DNA from: Smittia aterrima | Taxonomy: Eukaryota; Arthropoda; Insecta; Diptera; Chironomidae | Assembly: GCA_033063855.1 (NCBI GenBank) | Contig: CP093831.1 | Location: 23,932,001-23,996,000 of the forward strand | DNA length: 64,000 nucleotides | Direction: 5' to 3' | In this document: positions 1 to 8,921 of the stretch, in pieces | How positions within the stretch are numbered: the stretch's first letter is position 1 | Layout of the letters: each line of letters begins with the position of its first letter | Notes under the pieces: model-generated | Databases searched by the model: none | Told to the model about the DNA's origin: nothing | What the model saw: only the letters and a program-made list of their open reading frames with translations | Translations under genes and position numbers: made by a program

Positions 1-1740
1 CCTATTCAAAAAGCAAATATGACTTCAATTGTATGCTTCACAACTCATTACCAATAATAAAAACAAATCTTTTCTTCTATATTGCAATTCATTAAGGCGA
101 TATGAGAGCAAACATTCCGCCACATCCCAGGTCGTAGAAAGAGGACCTATGTCTGAAGATATAATCGAAAAAAGTATACAAAATGTGAAGTCAAATCTAT
201 TATTTGAGATTATTCGAATAGCTTAAACTGCATTTTAATTAAAAACTTTATTTTGTAGCAAATTGCATACAGTTTTTGATGAGATATTGCGCTTCCCAAA
301 ACAGCTGCCGCGATTTCTCGCTTTAGTTAAAAAAGGAATCGATTTCGATTTAAATGGTTCTGTAAGAATATTAAAAAGGTCCATTCAAAACTTCAGTTCA
401 GTTTTTTTGGAGAAGTGCAAGTCTGAACTTTACTTTCAAATTAAATAATTTAATTATCAATTAGCATTTTCTCTAGAAAATGACAAAAAGTTCTCGACGG
501 AGCGAAGGCTTGCTCTTACGGCCGAGATAGGTAAAACCTCCGATATTTCAGAAACTATAGAATTTATCGTATTCGAGTTTCTTTTAAAAGCTTGAGTGAT
601 ATCAGGGTCATCATAAAACGACAAATCTAAAAGTTAAATGAAACTAAATTAGTGACAATAATAAAAATTCCATAGCAGAAATATTGAACTCCGCAGAATA
701 TTGCACAAGATCGTTCAACAAAAGTTTCGATATAATTTTTTTAAAAAAGGACGTAGATATAGCATGTAATCATTTTTTATTGAAAAGATCTGACCTTCGA
801 CGATAGTTTAAAACTCTCCAAGTAACAATTATTTTTCGTGAAATCTATGCTTTGATTAGTTAAAGAACTAATGTCCGCTATTTAAGGCTTTTTTACAGGC
901 TTTTACAAATCGATCCACAATAAGTAATATAAAAGTTTAAAATTCCATTTGCAAACGTCAGATGTCTTCCAATGAGTCAATCTAATGAATTAATATACTC
1001 TCAAGTCTCTAATAAGTTGCTAACATACGAAAAACGCGGAATTTTCTAGTCACCTTCGTACTTTCCATGGTAAAATAATTAGTGAAGCTAGAAAAATGAT
1101 AAAAGTCAATTGCATTTGATAAGAAAATTTATTGAGATAATAAATTCAGATTGCAAAAACCTTTCTGAACCTATTCCGTCAAAAGATTTATTTTCTATCA
1201 TATTAAGAAACACGAATAAGTGTGAAATTCGTCAAGAAATTGGCGAGTGTTTATTGTTAATTTTATTATTTGCTTTTTCGAATCTTTTTAATCGAAATAT
1301 ACTGTAAGGACTCCTGCAAAATATGTTGTTAAATTATATTTATTTAATTTATATTACAGTTTAAAAATGTCAACGTGTTAAGTTCAACATTAAAAACCTT
1401 TAAACATATAAATTTAAAATCTTGCAGATACATCTCTGTATTGTCGAGTTAAGACTAGAAATATGCAACAATGCAAAGTTTCTCATATAAAGTACAAATA
1501 TTTTTATTGCAATTTTTCACAAAAAACAAACATTTTCACATCAAATTACATAAAATCTGGTTAATAAATTCTCCGTTAAACTTGCACGCAGTTAAACTTC
1601 ATAATTATTATTTAAAGTTGATACTCATTTTATAAGCAACAAACTGTGAAAAGCGGGTCGAAAGTAAAATTATAATTGACATTTGTCGGAAGAAAAATGT
1701 AACACGGAGAAATCTGATAATTCTTTTGTTATCACCATTT
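1..1740. other. AT-rich flank with two possible unassigned exons
   Basis: No gene is recognised here. Two open stretches on the plus strand could be exons or exon relics: about 263-448, preceded by an acceptor-like TTTTGTAG at about 251-258, and about 1110-1307, which ends at a donor-like CTGTAAGG. Neither begins with ATG, and I could not find a splice pattern that joins them in frame. Their translations match no family I know. The last 400 bases are low-complexity AT-rich DNA downstream of the first Hsp70 gene. Confidence 0.2.
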
Positions 1741-4662
1741 TTACTTTCGTTTAAATAAACGAAATATTGTACCAAGAAATCCTCTGTTTTCTTGTTCAGT
1801 TCTTTTTACTTCAGCCTCTTTATTAAGCTTGACTACGAATGAATGGCAAAATCGGTTAAATTGTCTACGACGATCATTGTATTCGTCTATCTCAGCGAGT
1901 ATGCCCGAGTGGAGCCATTCGACCTCTGCTGAACATCTATTGGATAGAATCTGCATTTCTTCTTCTGTCAGATTGTTGGCAGCAGCACTTACTTTACTAA
2001 AGAAATCGTAGACGTTAGCTAGCATTGATTCTCGAGCTTCGATTCGCTGTTGCGATACGCACGGTGTTGAGTATTGGTGTTTAGTTCCAACGCCTCCATG
2101 CAACTTCATCATGAATGGTTTGCAAATTCGTTCAACTTCTTTCATGCGGTTTTCGTATTCTTCTTTTAGAGCCTCTTTTTTTTTGTTCAATTCGAGCCAT
2201 GCGAGTTCTGCTGAACATATATCGCTAACAACACTTTTGTCTTGTGGAGTCAATTTGCATCCTGATGTATGTTGTACGGCATTCAAGCATCCGAGGACGT
2301 AAGAAAGCAATGAATTGTAAGCTTGGGTGCGCTTTTTTTGTTTCTCATTTTCTTCTCGATATTTTTCTAATTTAGAATCACTGTCGTTATTGATCGTCGA
2401 TCCTTGTTGATTTTTGGACTGTTCCAATGTGCTCGGTCCTGATTGTTGGTATTCAGTTTCCTTCGTTTCAGCTCCATGCAACTTCATCATGAATGGACTG
2501 CAAATTCGTTCAAATTCTCTCATGCGATTTTCTAATTCTTCTTTCTCAGCGAGAATGTTAGATTCAAACCATTTAAGTTCATCTGAACATTTATCGTGAA
2601 AATTATTTTTTTCTTCTTTAGTCAAATTGTTTCCTGGAGCATCTTTTACACTTTTGATGCATCCGAGGATGTGAGATATCATTGAATCATGAACTTGAAC
2701 ACGCTCTTTTTCTTTTTCATCTTTGTGATATTTTTCTGATTTCAAATCACTTTCGATCTTAATCGTCGAGCCTTGTTCACTTTTAGACTGTTCACATGTG
2801 CTCGATCCTGATTGTTGGTATTCAGTTTCCCTTGCTCCTGCTTCATGCAACTTCTCCATGAATGGACTGCAAATTCGTTCAAATTCTCTCATACGATCTT
2901 CGAATTCTTTTTTCTCAGCGAGAATGTTTGAGTCAAACCATTTAAGTTCAGTTGAGCATAAATCGCGCACGATATTCTTTTCTTCCTCAGATAATTTGTT
3001 TTCTGGAGCATCTTCAACGTCTTGTTTACTTTGGAAGATGTATGCTTCCATTGAACTGCGAGCTTTAAGGCGCTCTAGGTGCTTCTCATCTTCTTCGCGG
3101 TATTTTTCAGCTTGTAATAACATTCGATCAAGGTCAGCTTTAGACAAACGGCCATTGTCGTTCTTGATCATTATTTCCTTTTCATTTCCATTCAAGTTTT
3201 CCTTTGCTGATATATTCATGATTCCGTCCGTGTCGATATCAAATTTAATTTCCCCCTTAACAGCATCGGTTGGCGCTGGTGTGATTCCAGTGAGAATGAA
3301 AGTTCCGAGCAAATTGTTGTCTTTAGCCAAACCACGTTCACCTTCATAAACTATGAATTTGGCTTCTGTTAGGTTATCCTTTACAGTATTAAACGGTTTA
3401 ATGAAATTAAAAGGAATTTTTGAGTTGCGTTCAAAAATGATAGAGAATGCACCTTCTATTTCGATTCCCAACGACAACGGAGTTACATCTCTCAAGGAAA
3501 CATTTTGAATGTATCTACTTGAGTCTCCACTCAAAATTGCAGCTAAAACTGCAGCGCCATAGGCAACGGCTTCGTCAGGATTGACCGAAAAATTTAATTG
3601 CTTGCCGTTGAAGAAATCTTCAAGCATCTTTTGAATCTTTAGAATTCTTGTTGAGCCTCCGACCAGAACAACATCATCAATCTGCCCTTTGTCCATCTTA
3701 GCGTCTGCCAAAGTTTTTTCAACTGTTTCTAATGTTGATGTGAGAAGATCATCGGTAATCTCTTCGAATTTAGCTCTTGTTATTTTTGTGCTGAAATCAA
3801 TCCCTTCGTGTAAAGATACAATTTCAATCGAAGCTTCGCTTAATATCAATAATGTTCGCTTCGCTTTCTCACATGCTGTTCTTAATCGTTGCAAAGCTCG
3901 AACATTACCACTTAAATCTGTCTTGTGTTTGTTATTGAATTCTTCGACGAAATGATCGACCAATCGGTCATCAAAGTCTTTTCCTCCAAGATGAGTGTCA
4001 CCGCCTGTTGCAATGACCTCGAACAAAGATCCTTTTTTGATGCTCAAAATGGAGACGTCAAACGTTCCGCCACCAAGGTCAAAAATCATTACGTTCTTAT
4101 CTTCTCTCTTTTTGTACAAACCGTAGGCCAATGCAGCTGCAGTTGGTTCGTTAATGATTTGTAAAACATTCAAACCTGCAATGGCTCCAGCATCTTTTGT
4201 AAATTGTCTCTGAGAGTCGTTAAAATAAGCAGGAACTGTGATGACAGCATCAGTGACATTTGTTCCCAAAAACAATTCAGCCGTTTTTTTCATTTTAGCA
4301 AGAACCATCGAGCTGATTTCTTCTGGAGAAATTAGCTTGGTTTCTCCTTTAAACTCAATTTGAACCATTGGCTTTTCGCAATCGTTGATCACTTTGAATG
4401 GCCAATGCTTCATGTCAGCTTGAATATGCTCATCATCAAAGCGACGGCCGATCAAACGTTTAGCATCAAATACTGTGTTCTGAGGGTTCATTGCAACTTG
4501 ATTCTTAGCTGCATCACCGACGAGTCGCTCTGTTTCGTTGAATGCAACATAACTCGGAGTTGTTCGACTTCCCAACTCGTTAGCGATGATCTCAACTTTG
4601 CCATGCTGATAAACTCCAACGCAGCAGTAAGTTGTGCCAAGATCTATTCCGATTGCTGACAT
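1741..4662 (-). CDS. Hsp70 with four tandem C-terminal lid domains
   Basis: This is a 973-residue intronless Hsp70-family chaperone; cytosolic members are usually about 640 residues. The ATPase domain (about 1-385) keeps the phosphate loops GIDLGTTY and DLGGGTFDVSIL and the adenosine motif VLVGGSTR. The linker region reads DVTPLSLGIE, and the beta substrate-binding domain follows to about 510. The alpha-helical lid occurs four times, starting near residues 528, 652, 776 and 872. Each copy has a Cys-x-x-Glu-(Leu/Val)-x-Trp motif and ends in a (M/K/R)xF/VxRxC block followed by a KL pair. Lids 1-3 repeat with a spacing of about 124 residues because the low-complexity linker (ETEYQQSG..STxEQSK) is copied too. 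The protein ends in a basic, hydrophobic GFLGTIFRLFKRK and has no EEVD, so binding of TPR co-chaperones (HOP, CHIP) is not expected. The start is the ATG of MSAIGID, shared with both neighbours. The extra lids remain open and diverged, which argues for function. Confidence 0.93.
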   Translation of the reverse strand: MSAIGIDLGTTYCCVGVYQHGKVEIIANELGSRTTPSYVAFNETERLVGDAAKNQVAMNPQNTVFDAKRLIGRRFDDEHIQADMKHWPFKVINDCEKPMVQIEFKGETKLISPEEISSMVLAKMKKTAELFLGTNVTDAVITVPAYFNDSQRQFTKDAGAIAGLNVLQIINEPTAAALAYGLYKKREDKNVMIFDLGGGTFDVSILSIKKGSLFEVIATGGDTHLGGKDFDDRLVDHFVEEFNNKHKTDLSGNVRALQRLRTACEKAKRTLLILSEASIEIVSLHEGIDFSTKITRAKFEEITDDLLTSTLETVEKTLADAKMDKGQIDDVVLVGGSTRILKIQKMLEDFFNGKQLNFSVNPDEAVAYGAAVLAAILSGDSSRYIQNVSLRDVTPLSLGIEIEGAFSIIFERNSKIPFNFIKPFNTVKDNLTEAKFIVYEGERGLAKDNNLLGTFILTGITPAPTDAVKGEIKFDIDTDGIMNISAKENLNGNEKEIMIKNDNGRLSKADLDRMLLQAEKYREEDEKHLERLKARSSMEAYIFQSKQDVEDAPENKLSEEEKNIVRDLCSTELKWFDSNILAEKKEFEDRMREFERICSPFMEKLHEAGARETEYQQSGSSTCEQSKSEQGSTIKIESDLKSEKYHKDEKEKERVQVHDSMISHILGCIKSVKDAPGNNLTKEEKNNFHDKCSDELKWFESNILAEKEELENRMREFERICSPFMMKLHGAETKETEYQQSGPSTLEQSKNQQGSTINNDSDSKLEKYREENEKQKKRTQAYNSLLSYVLGCLNAVQHTSGCKLTPQDKSVVSDICSAELAWLELNKKKEALKEEYENRMKEVERICKPFMMKLHGGVGTKHQYSTPCVSQQRIEARESMLANVYDFFSKVSAAANNLTEEEMQILSNRCSAEVEWLHSGILAEIDEYNDRRRQFNRFCHSFVVKLNKEAEVKRTEQENRGFLGTIFRLFKRK

Positions 4663-5030
4663 TTTTTCTTCACCTTAAACTTTTCAAATTTATTTGGTTT
4701 TGACTTGTATCCTACTCGACATTTGAGTTGAAACTGAAAATTTTTTCGTCGAAACTCTCGCAATTAATACGAAAACAGTGATATCGCCAATAGCTTTATC
4801 TATAAAGTAAATGATATATAAGCGCTGATAACAATATTCTTAGAAAAACTCAATTTTCTTCCGAACACTCATATTTTCCTTGACAACATTTTTTTGCGTT
4901 TCTAATCTATTTTGTACCGTTGAGATCTTTGTATTATCAATAAATATTAAGCTTAACGAGAGGCGTCGACACTTTCTAACCTTCATCAACCTTCAAAAAT
5001 AATCTTGTTTGCTATTTGTTTTCGATATTC
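4663..5030 (-). promoter_or_regulatory. hsp70 promoter block, copy 1
   Basis: The segment upstream of the four-lid hsp70 is nearly identical to the upstream segments of the two other copies, as far as about 4915. A TATA-like TATATA lies at 4814-4820 (minus strand), about 150 bases before the ATG. GAA/TTC triplets cluster just upstream (about 4843-4870), but I did not find three contiguous perfect nGAAn units, so a canonical heat-shock element is not demonstrated. Confidence 0.55.
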
Positions 5031-5038
5031 AGGATGGG

Positions 5039-5086
5039 GTGATTTCCAAGGAATATATATAATTATATATATTTTTTGGAAATCAC
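5039..5086. repeat. AT-rich inverted repeat (hairpin)
   Basis: GTGATTTCCAA at 5039 is inverted as TTGGAAATCAC at the right end, around an alternating AT core. It could be a small foldback element or a cruciform-prone site. Related fragments (ccttggaaatcacg) recur upstream of LRR genes near 41.1 and 43.8 kb. Confidence 0.5.
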
Positions 5087-5149
5087 GAGTCCCCGATAGT
5101 CATTGTCATTTTATTTAAGTTTTTCTAATCTTATGAGGATTTAATACAG

Positions 5150-5400
5150 TTGGATTCTTAGCTTAAAAGTTTCAAATTGAAACGCTTGCATTTTATCGCA
5201 TCATCGACAAATGTTCGCCAGGCAAATATTTATTGAATCTGCACTAAATACAAATTTCTGATAACAGTTTTCAAAGAAACACTCTATCATAATATTATAA
5301 AAACGACCAACTAGAAGGTGCAAAGAGCACTTCAGATAACATAATACAAAAGACCATTTTCCGCGAAAAGTTTTTTGTAAGTGTTATAGATAAGTCTAAT
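5150..5400. repeat. Distal hsp70 upstream segment shared with the second copy
   Basis: This segment is similar to about 7975-8185 upstream of the second hsp70, including the shared stretches agaaggtgcaaagagcac and ttccgcgaaaagtttttt. The duplication that made copies 1 and 2 therefore carried several hundred bases of upstream DNA, more than is shared with copy 3. Confidence 0.7.
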
Positions 5401-5673
5401 TATAAATAATTATGATAATCGTTCGAACGACTCCTCCAAACAAATGTAAATTCCTTTTATTCTAACTTCAAAAAATCGCTGTAATTTTTTAATTTAAAAA
5501 AAAAAGTTTAAAAAACTAACAATTTGTTATTCTGTTAAACACTTCTATAAAATATTTTACGCTACTGCTCCAGAAATTGTCGATCTAAATAATTTAGTTA
5601 AAATTCTGTATTTTCATGTTCAGTACGCAAATCGTATAAACTCTGTAAAATGTGTTTGACTCTTATATTACTT

Positions 5674-5729
5674 TAAGAACATTCAAACCTGCAATTGCTC
5701 CATCATAATATGTAAATTGTCTCTGAAAA
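5674..5729 (-). pseudogene. hsp70 relic fragment
   Basis: About 55 bases match the ATPase-domain stretch that encodes the KDAGAIAGLNVL region (compare 10245-10310) with several differences. No open frame surrounds them. The fragment shows that another hsp70 copy, or a gene-conversion tract, once lay between copies 1 and 2. Confidence 0.7.
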
Positions 5730-5894
5730 GCAATTAGTGTTTACGATTTAAAACTAAGAATTCCGATTTAAATCAATTGAACTAAATTTTATTCACAGTT
5801 ATACCAAGGAACTCAACAACCTTCGTCTTAACTACATAGACGAAATGATAAATATATCGGCTACCGCTAGCAATGTCCTGAAACTTGATTAAAA

Positions 5895-7715
5895 TTACTT
5901 GGCAAAGATTGGATTGCAAATAAATTGAATATTTTTTAGTCGATCTTCAAATTCTTCTTTCTCAGCGAGTTTGTTCGATTCTAGCCAAGCGAGTTCTGTT
6001 GAACATATATCACGAACAATCTTCTTGTCCTCTTCAGTCAATTTGTTTCCTCGAGCATCTTCAACTGCTTGTTTGCTTTGGAAGATATAATTTTCCATTG
6101 AAATGCGTGCCTGGATACGCTTTTGCTGTTTTTCGTCTTCGTCTCGATATTTTTCAGCTTCTAACAACATTTGCTCGATGTCACATTGAGACAAGCGGCC
6201 ACTGTCGTTTCTAATCGTAATTTTCTCTTCCTTACCAGTCGAGTTATCCTTTGCAGAGACATTCAGGATTCCATTTGCGTCGATGTCAAATGTAACTTCC
6301 ATCTTAGCAACACCGATTGGCGCTGGTGTAATGCCAGTGAGCACAAAAGATCCGAGCAAATTGTTGTCTTTAGTAAAACCACGTTCACCTTCAAAAACTT
6401 TGATTTTGAATTCTGTTTGGTTTTCGTTTACTGTTGTGAAAGTTTTTTTTTGCTTGCAAGGAATCTTTGAGTTACGTTCGATTATTTTCGAAAATACTCC
6501 ACCAACTAATTCGATTCCCAACGACAACGGAGTTACATCAATCAATAAAACGTCTTGAATTTGCGAACTTGAATCTCCATGCAGAATTGCAGCTTGAACA
6601 GCAGCACCATAGCCGACGGCCTCGTCAGCGTTCATCGACAAGTTTAATTGCTTGCCGTTGAAAAAATCTTCAAGCAACTTTTGAATCTTTAGAATTCTTG
6701 TTGAGCCTCCGACCAAAACCACATCATCAATCTGCCCTTTGTCCATCTTAGCGTCAGCTAAAGCTTTCTCAACTGGTCCTAAAGTTGATTTGAAGAGATC
6801 CATGTTCATGTCTTCGAACCGAACTCGTGAAATCATTGTGCGGAAGTCAATCCCGTCATGCAAAGCATCAATTTCGATTGGAGCTTCACTGGATGATGAC
6901 AAAATTCGCTTCGCTCTCTCACATGCTGTTCTCAATCGTTGCAAAGCTCGATCATTTCCATTTAAATCTGTCTTGTGCTTGTTTTTGAATTCTTCGATAA
7001 AATGTTTGACTAATCGATTATCAAAATCTTCTCCTCCAAGATGAGTGTCACCGCCTGTTGCAATGACCTCGAACAAAGATCCTTCTTTGATGCTTAAGAT
7101 AGAGACGTCAAACGTTCCGCCACCAAGGTCAAAAATCAAAACATTTTTAGCTCCCTTCAAGTTCTTGTCTAACCCATAAGCCAGTGCAGCTGCAGTTGGT
7201 TCGTTAATGATTTGTAATACATTCAAACCTGCAATAGCTCCTGCATCTTTTGTAGATTGCCTTTGAGCATCATTGAAATAAACAGGAACTGTGATAACAG
7301 CATCGGTGACTTTAGTTCCCAAAAACAATTCAGCGGTTTTTTTCATTTTGGCAAGAACCATCGAGCTGATTTCTTCTGGAGAAATTTTTTTGGTTTCTCC
7401 TTTGAACTCGATTTGAACCATTGGCTTTTCGCAATCGTTAACTACTTCAAATGGCCAATGCTTCATGTCAGCTTGAATATGCTCATCATCAAAGCGACGG
7501 CCGATCAAACGTTTAGCATCAAATACTGTGTTCTGAGGGTTCATTGCAACTTGATTCTTAGCAGCATCACCGACGAGTCGTTCTGTTTCGTTGAATGCAA
7601 CATAACTCGGAGTTGTTCTATTTCCCAATTCGTTAGCGATGATCTCAACTTTGCCATGCTGATAAACTCCAACGCAGCAGTAAGTTGTGCCAAGATCTAT
7701 TCCGATTGCTGACAT
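5895..7715 (-). CDS. Cytosolic-type Hsp70 without EEVD tail
   Basis: This is a 606-residue, intronless Hsp70. It has a complete ATPase domain (GIDLGTTY, DLGGGTFDVSIL, VLVGGSTR), the linker DVTPLSLGIE, a beta substrate domain and one helical lid. It stops directly after the last lid helix (ICNPIFAK), so both the Gly/Met-rich disordered tail and the terminal EEVD of cytosolic Hsp70s are missing. The adenosine motif reads GGSTRILKIQ where most Hsp70s have Pro instead of Leu; all three copies share this. The frame is open 20 codons further upstream, but MSAIGID is the start common to all copies and to the family. Closest relatives are the two flanking genes, so this is a tandem duplicate. The missing EEVD should prevent binding of HOP and CHIP. 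Confidence 0.95.
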   Translation of the reverse strand: MSAIGIDLGTTYCCVGVYQHGKVEIIANELGNRTTPSYVAFNETERLVGDAAKNQVAMNPQNTVFDAKRLIGRRFDDEHIQADMKHWPFEVVNDCEKPMVQIEFKGETKKISPEEISSMVLAKMKKTAELFLGTKVTDAVITVPVYFNDAQRQSTKDAGAIAGLNVLQIINEPTAAALAYGLDKNLKGAKNVLIFDLGGGTFDVSILSIKEGSLFEVIATGGDTHLGGEDFDNRLVKHFIEEFKNKHKTDLNGNDRALQRLRTACERAKRILSSSSEAPIEIDALHDGIDFRTMISRVRFEDMNMDLFKSTLGPVEKALADAKMDKGQIDDVVLVGGSTRILKIQKLLEDFFNGKQLNLSMNADEAVGYGAAVQAAILHGDSSSQIQDVLLIDVTPLSLGIELVGGVFSKIIERNSKIPCKQKKTFTTVNENQTEFKIKVFEGERGFTKDNNLLGSFVLTGITPAPIGVAKMEVTFDIDANGILNVSAKDNSTGKEEKITIRNDSGRLSQCDIEQMLLEAEKYRDEDEKQQKRIQARISMENYIFQSKQAVEDARGNKLTEEDKKIVRDICSTELAWLESNKLAEKEEFEDRLKNIQFICNPIFAK

Positions 7716-8185
7716 TTTTGCTTCACCCTTAACTTTTGAAATTAATTTAGTTTTGACTTGTATCTTCCTGGACATTTGATTTGAAACTGAATATTTTTTC
7801 GTCGAAACTCTCGCAATTAATACGAAAACGGCGATATCGCCAATAGCTTATCTAAAAAGTAAATGATATATAAAAGCTGATAACAATATTCGAAGAAAAA
7901 CTCAATTTTCTTCAGAAACAATCATATTTTCCTTGACAACATTTTTTTGAGTTTCTAAAGGCTACGACATTTTTGTTTTCAAAGTTTATCGCATTTAATA
8001 GTAACATCGATAAAATTTCGCAGGGCGAAAATATTGAAGCGGATAATGAATATAAATTTCTTAACAGTTTTCGAAGAAACTCTGGATGATAAAAATTTAC
8101 CAACGACTAATTAGAAGGTGCAAAGAGCACTTCAGATAACATAATACAAATGGCCACTTTTCCGCGAAAAGTTTTTTATAAGTTT
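7716..8185 (-). promoter_or_regulatory. hsp70 promoter block, copy 2
   Basis: This is the copied upstream region of the second hsp70, with a TATATA at 7867-7872 and GAA/TTC triplets at about 7890-7920. The more distal part (about 7975-8185) matches only copy 1. No perfect three-unit heat-shock element was seen. Confidence 0.55.
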
Positions 8186-8189
8186 TTTG

Positions 8190-8921
8190 TAACAAGATAC
8201 GAATGGTAAGCGATTAACGACTTCTAGTTCGCAAGAAGTCTTGAACAAATTTAAAACTGTTAGGTTAATTTAAGGCTTAAAGTTTTAGCAGAAATTAGTT
8301 GATGTTACACGCTTGCATTTGAAAATTAACTTTTCTCAGATTGCATGACAAATAAAAATTCATCTTTCAGGGATCAAAACAGCAAGTGACTTCTTTTAAA
8401 AAATCTGTCCCTCCGTCCAAAACAACGCCACATTTTTTAATTTTCTCGACGTTTCAGACATTCTATTACGAAACGAAGAAAGCTTGCGAACTCAGTTTTG
8501 ATGTGCTGGCCATACGAAATATACTTAATTGAGATAGTTAACAGCCCAGCCCCTCCCATGCTGGTGCTAACAAGAGTAAGAAATCGAAAACGAAAAGCTG
8601 TGAGCTCATCTGAAAATTCAATGAATCATTTTGTTTAGAAGAACATTCAAAAAGAAAAAAAAATATTATGTGATTTTCATTTCTACAATTTTTAGGTTGA
8701 TGAGAATTATCAACTATCAACATTTTTCGGCTTTAAAGTTATTCTAAACAAGAAGAACATTAAAATGGTTTAATCGGAATCATAGTATTTGAAATATTTT
8801 ATTTGTCATTATAAATTTTTAAAACATTGAAATTTATATTCTCTGGTAATTACTCTAATGTGTTTATGCAAAAAAAAACTGAATTTTAGTGAATAATAAA
8901 AAAAACTATTTCAATTAAAAA
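8190..8921. other. Intergenic DNA, no gene seen
   Basis: This is AT-rich spacer between the second and third hsp70 genes. Short open frames are present but lack family similarity, splice context or plausible starts. I see no repeat or transposon ends. Confidence 0.4.

Noticed and set aside
2798..3349. 183-codon plus-strand open frame opposite the four-lid hsp70, and similar frames opposite the other copies
   Set aside because: They are antisense shadows of the highly biased hsp70 coding strand; they recur at the same places in all copies and have no family similarity.
4830..4880. Canonical heat-shock element upstream of hsp70
   Set aside because: GAA and TTC triplets are present, but spacing is one or three bases instead of two; three perfect contiguous units were not found.
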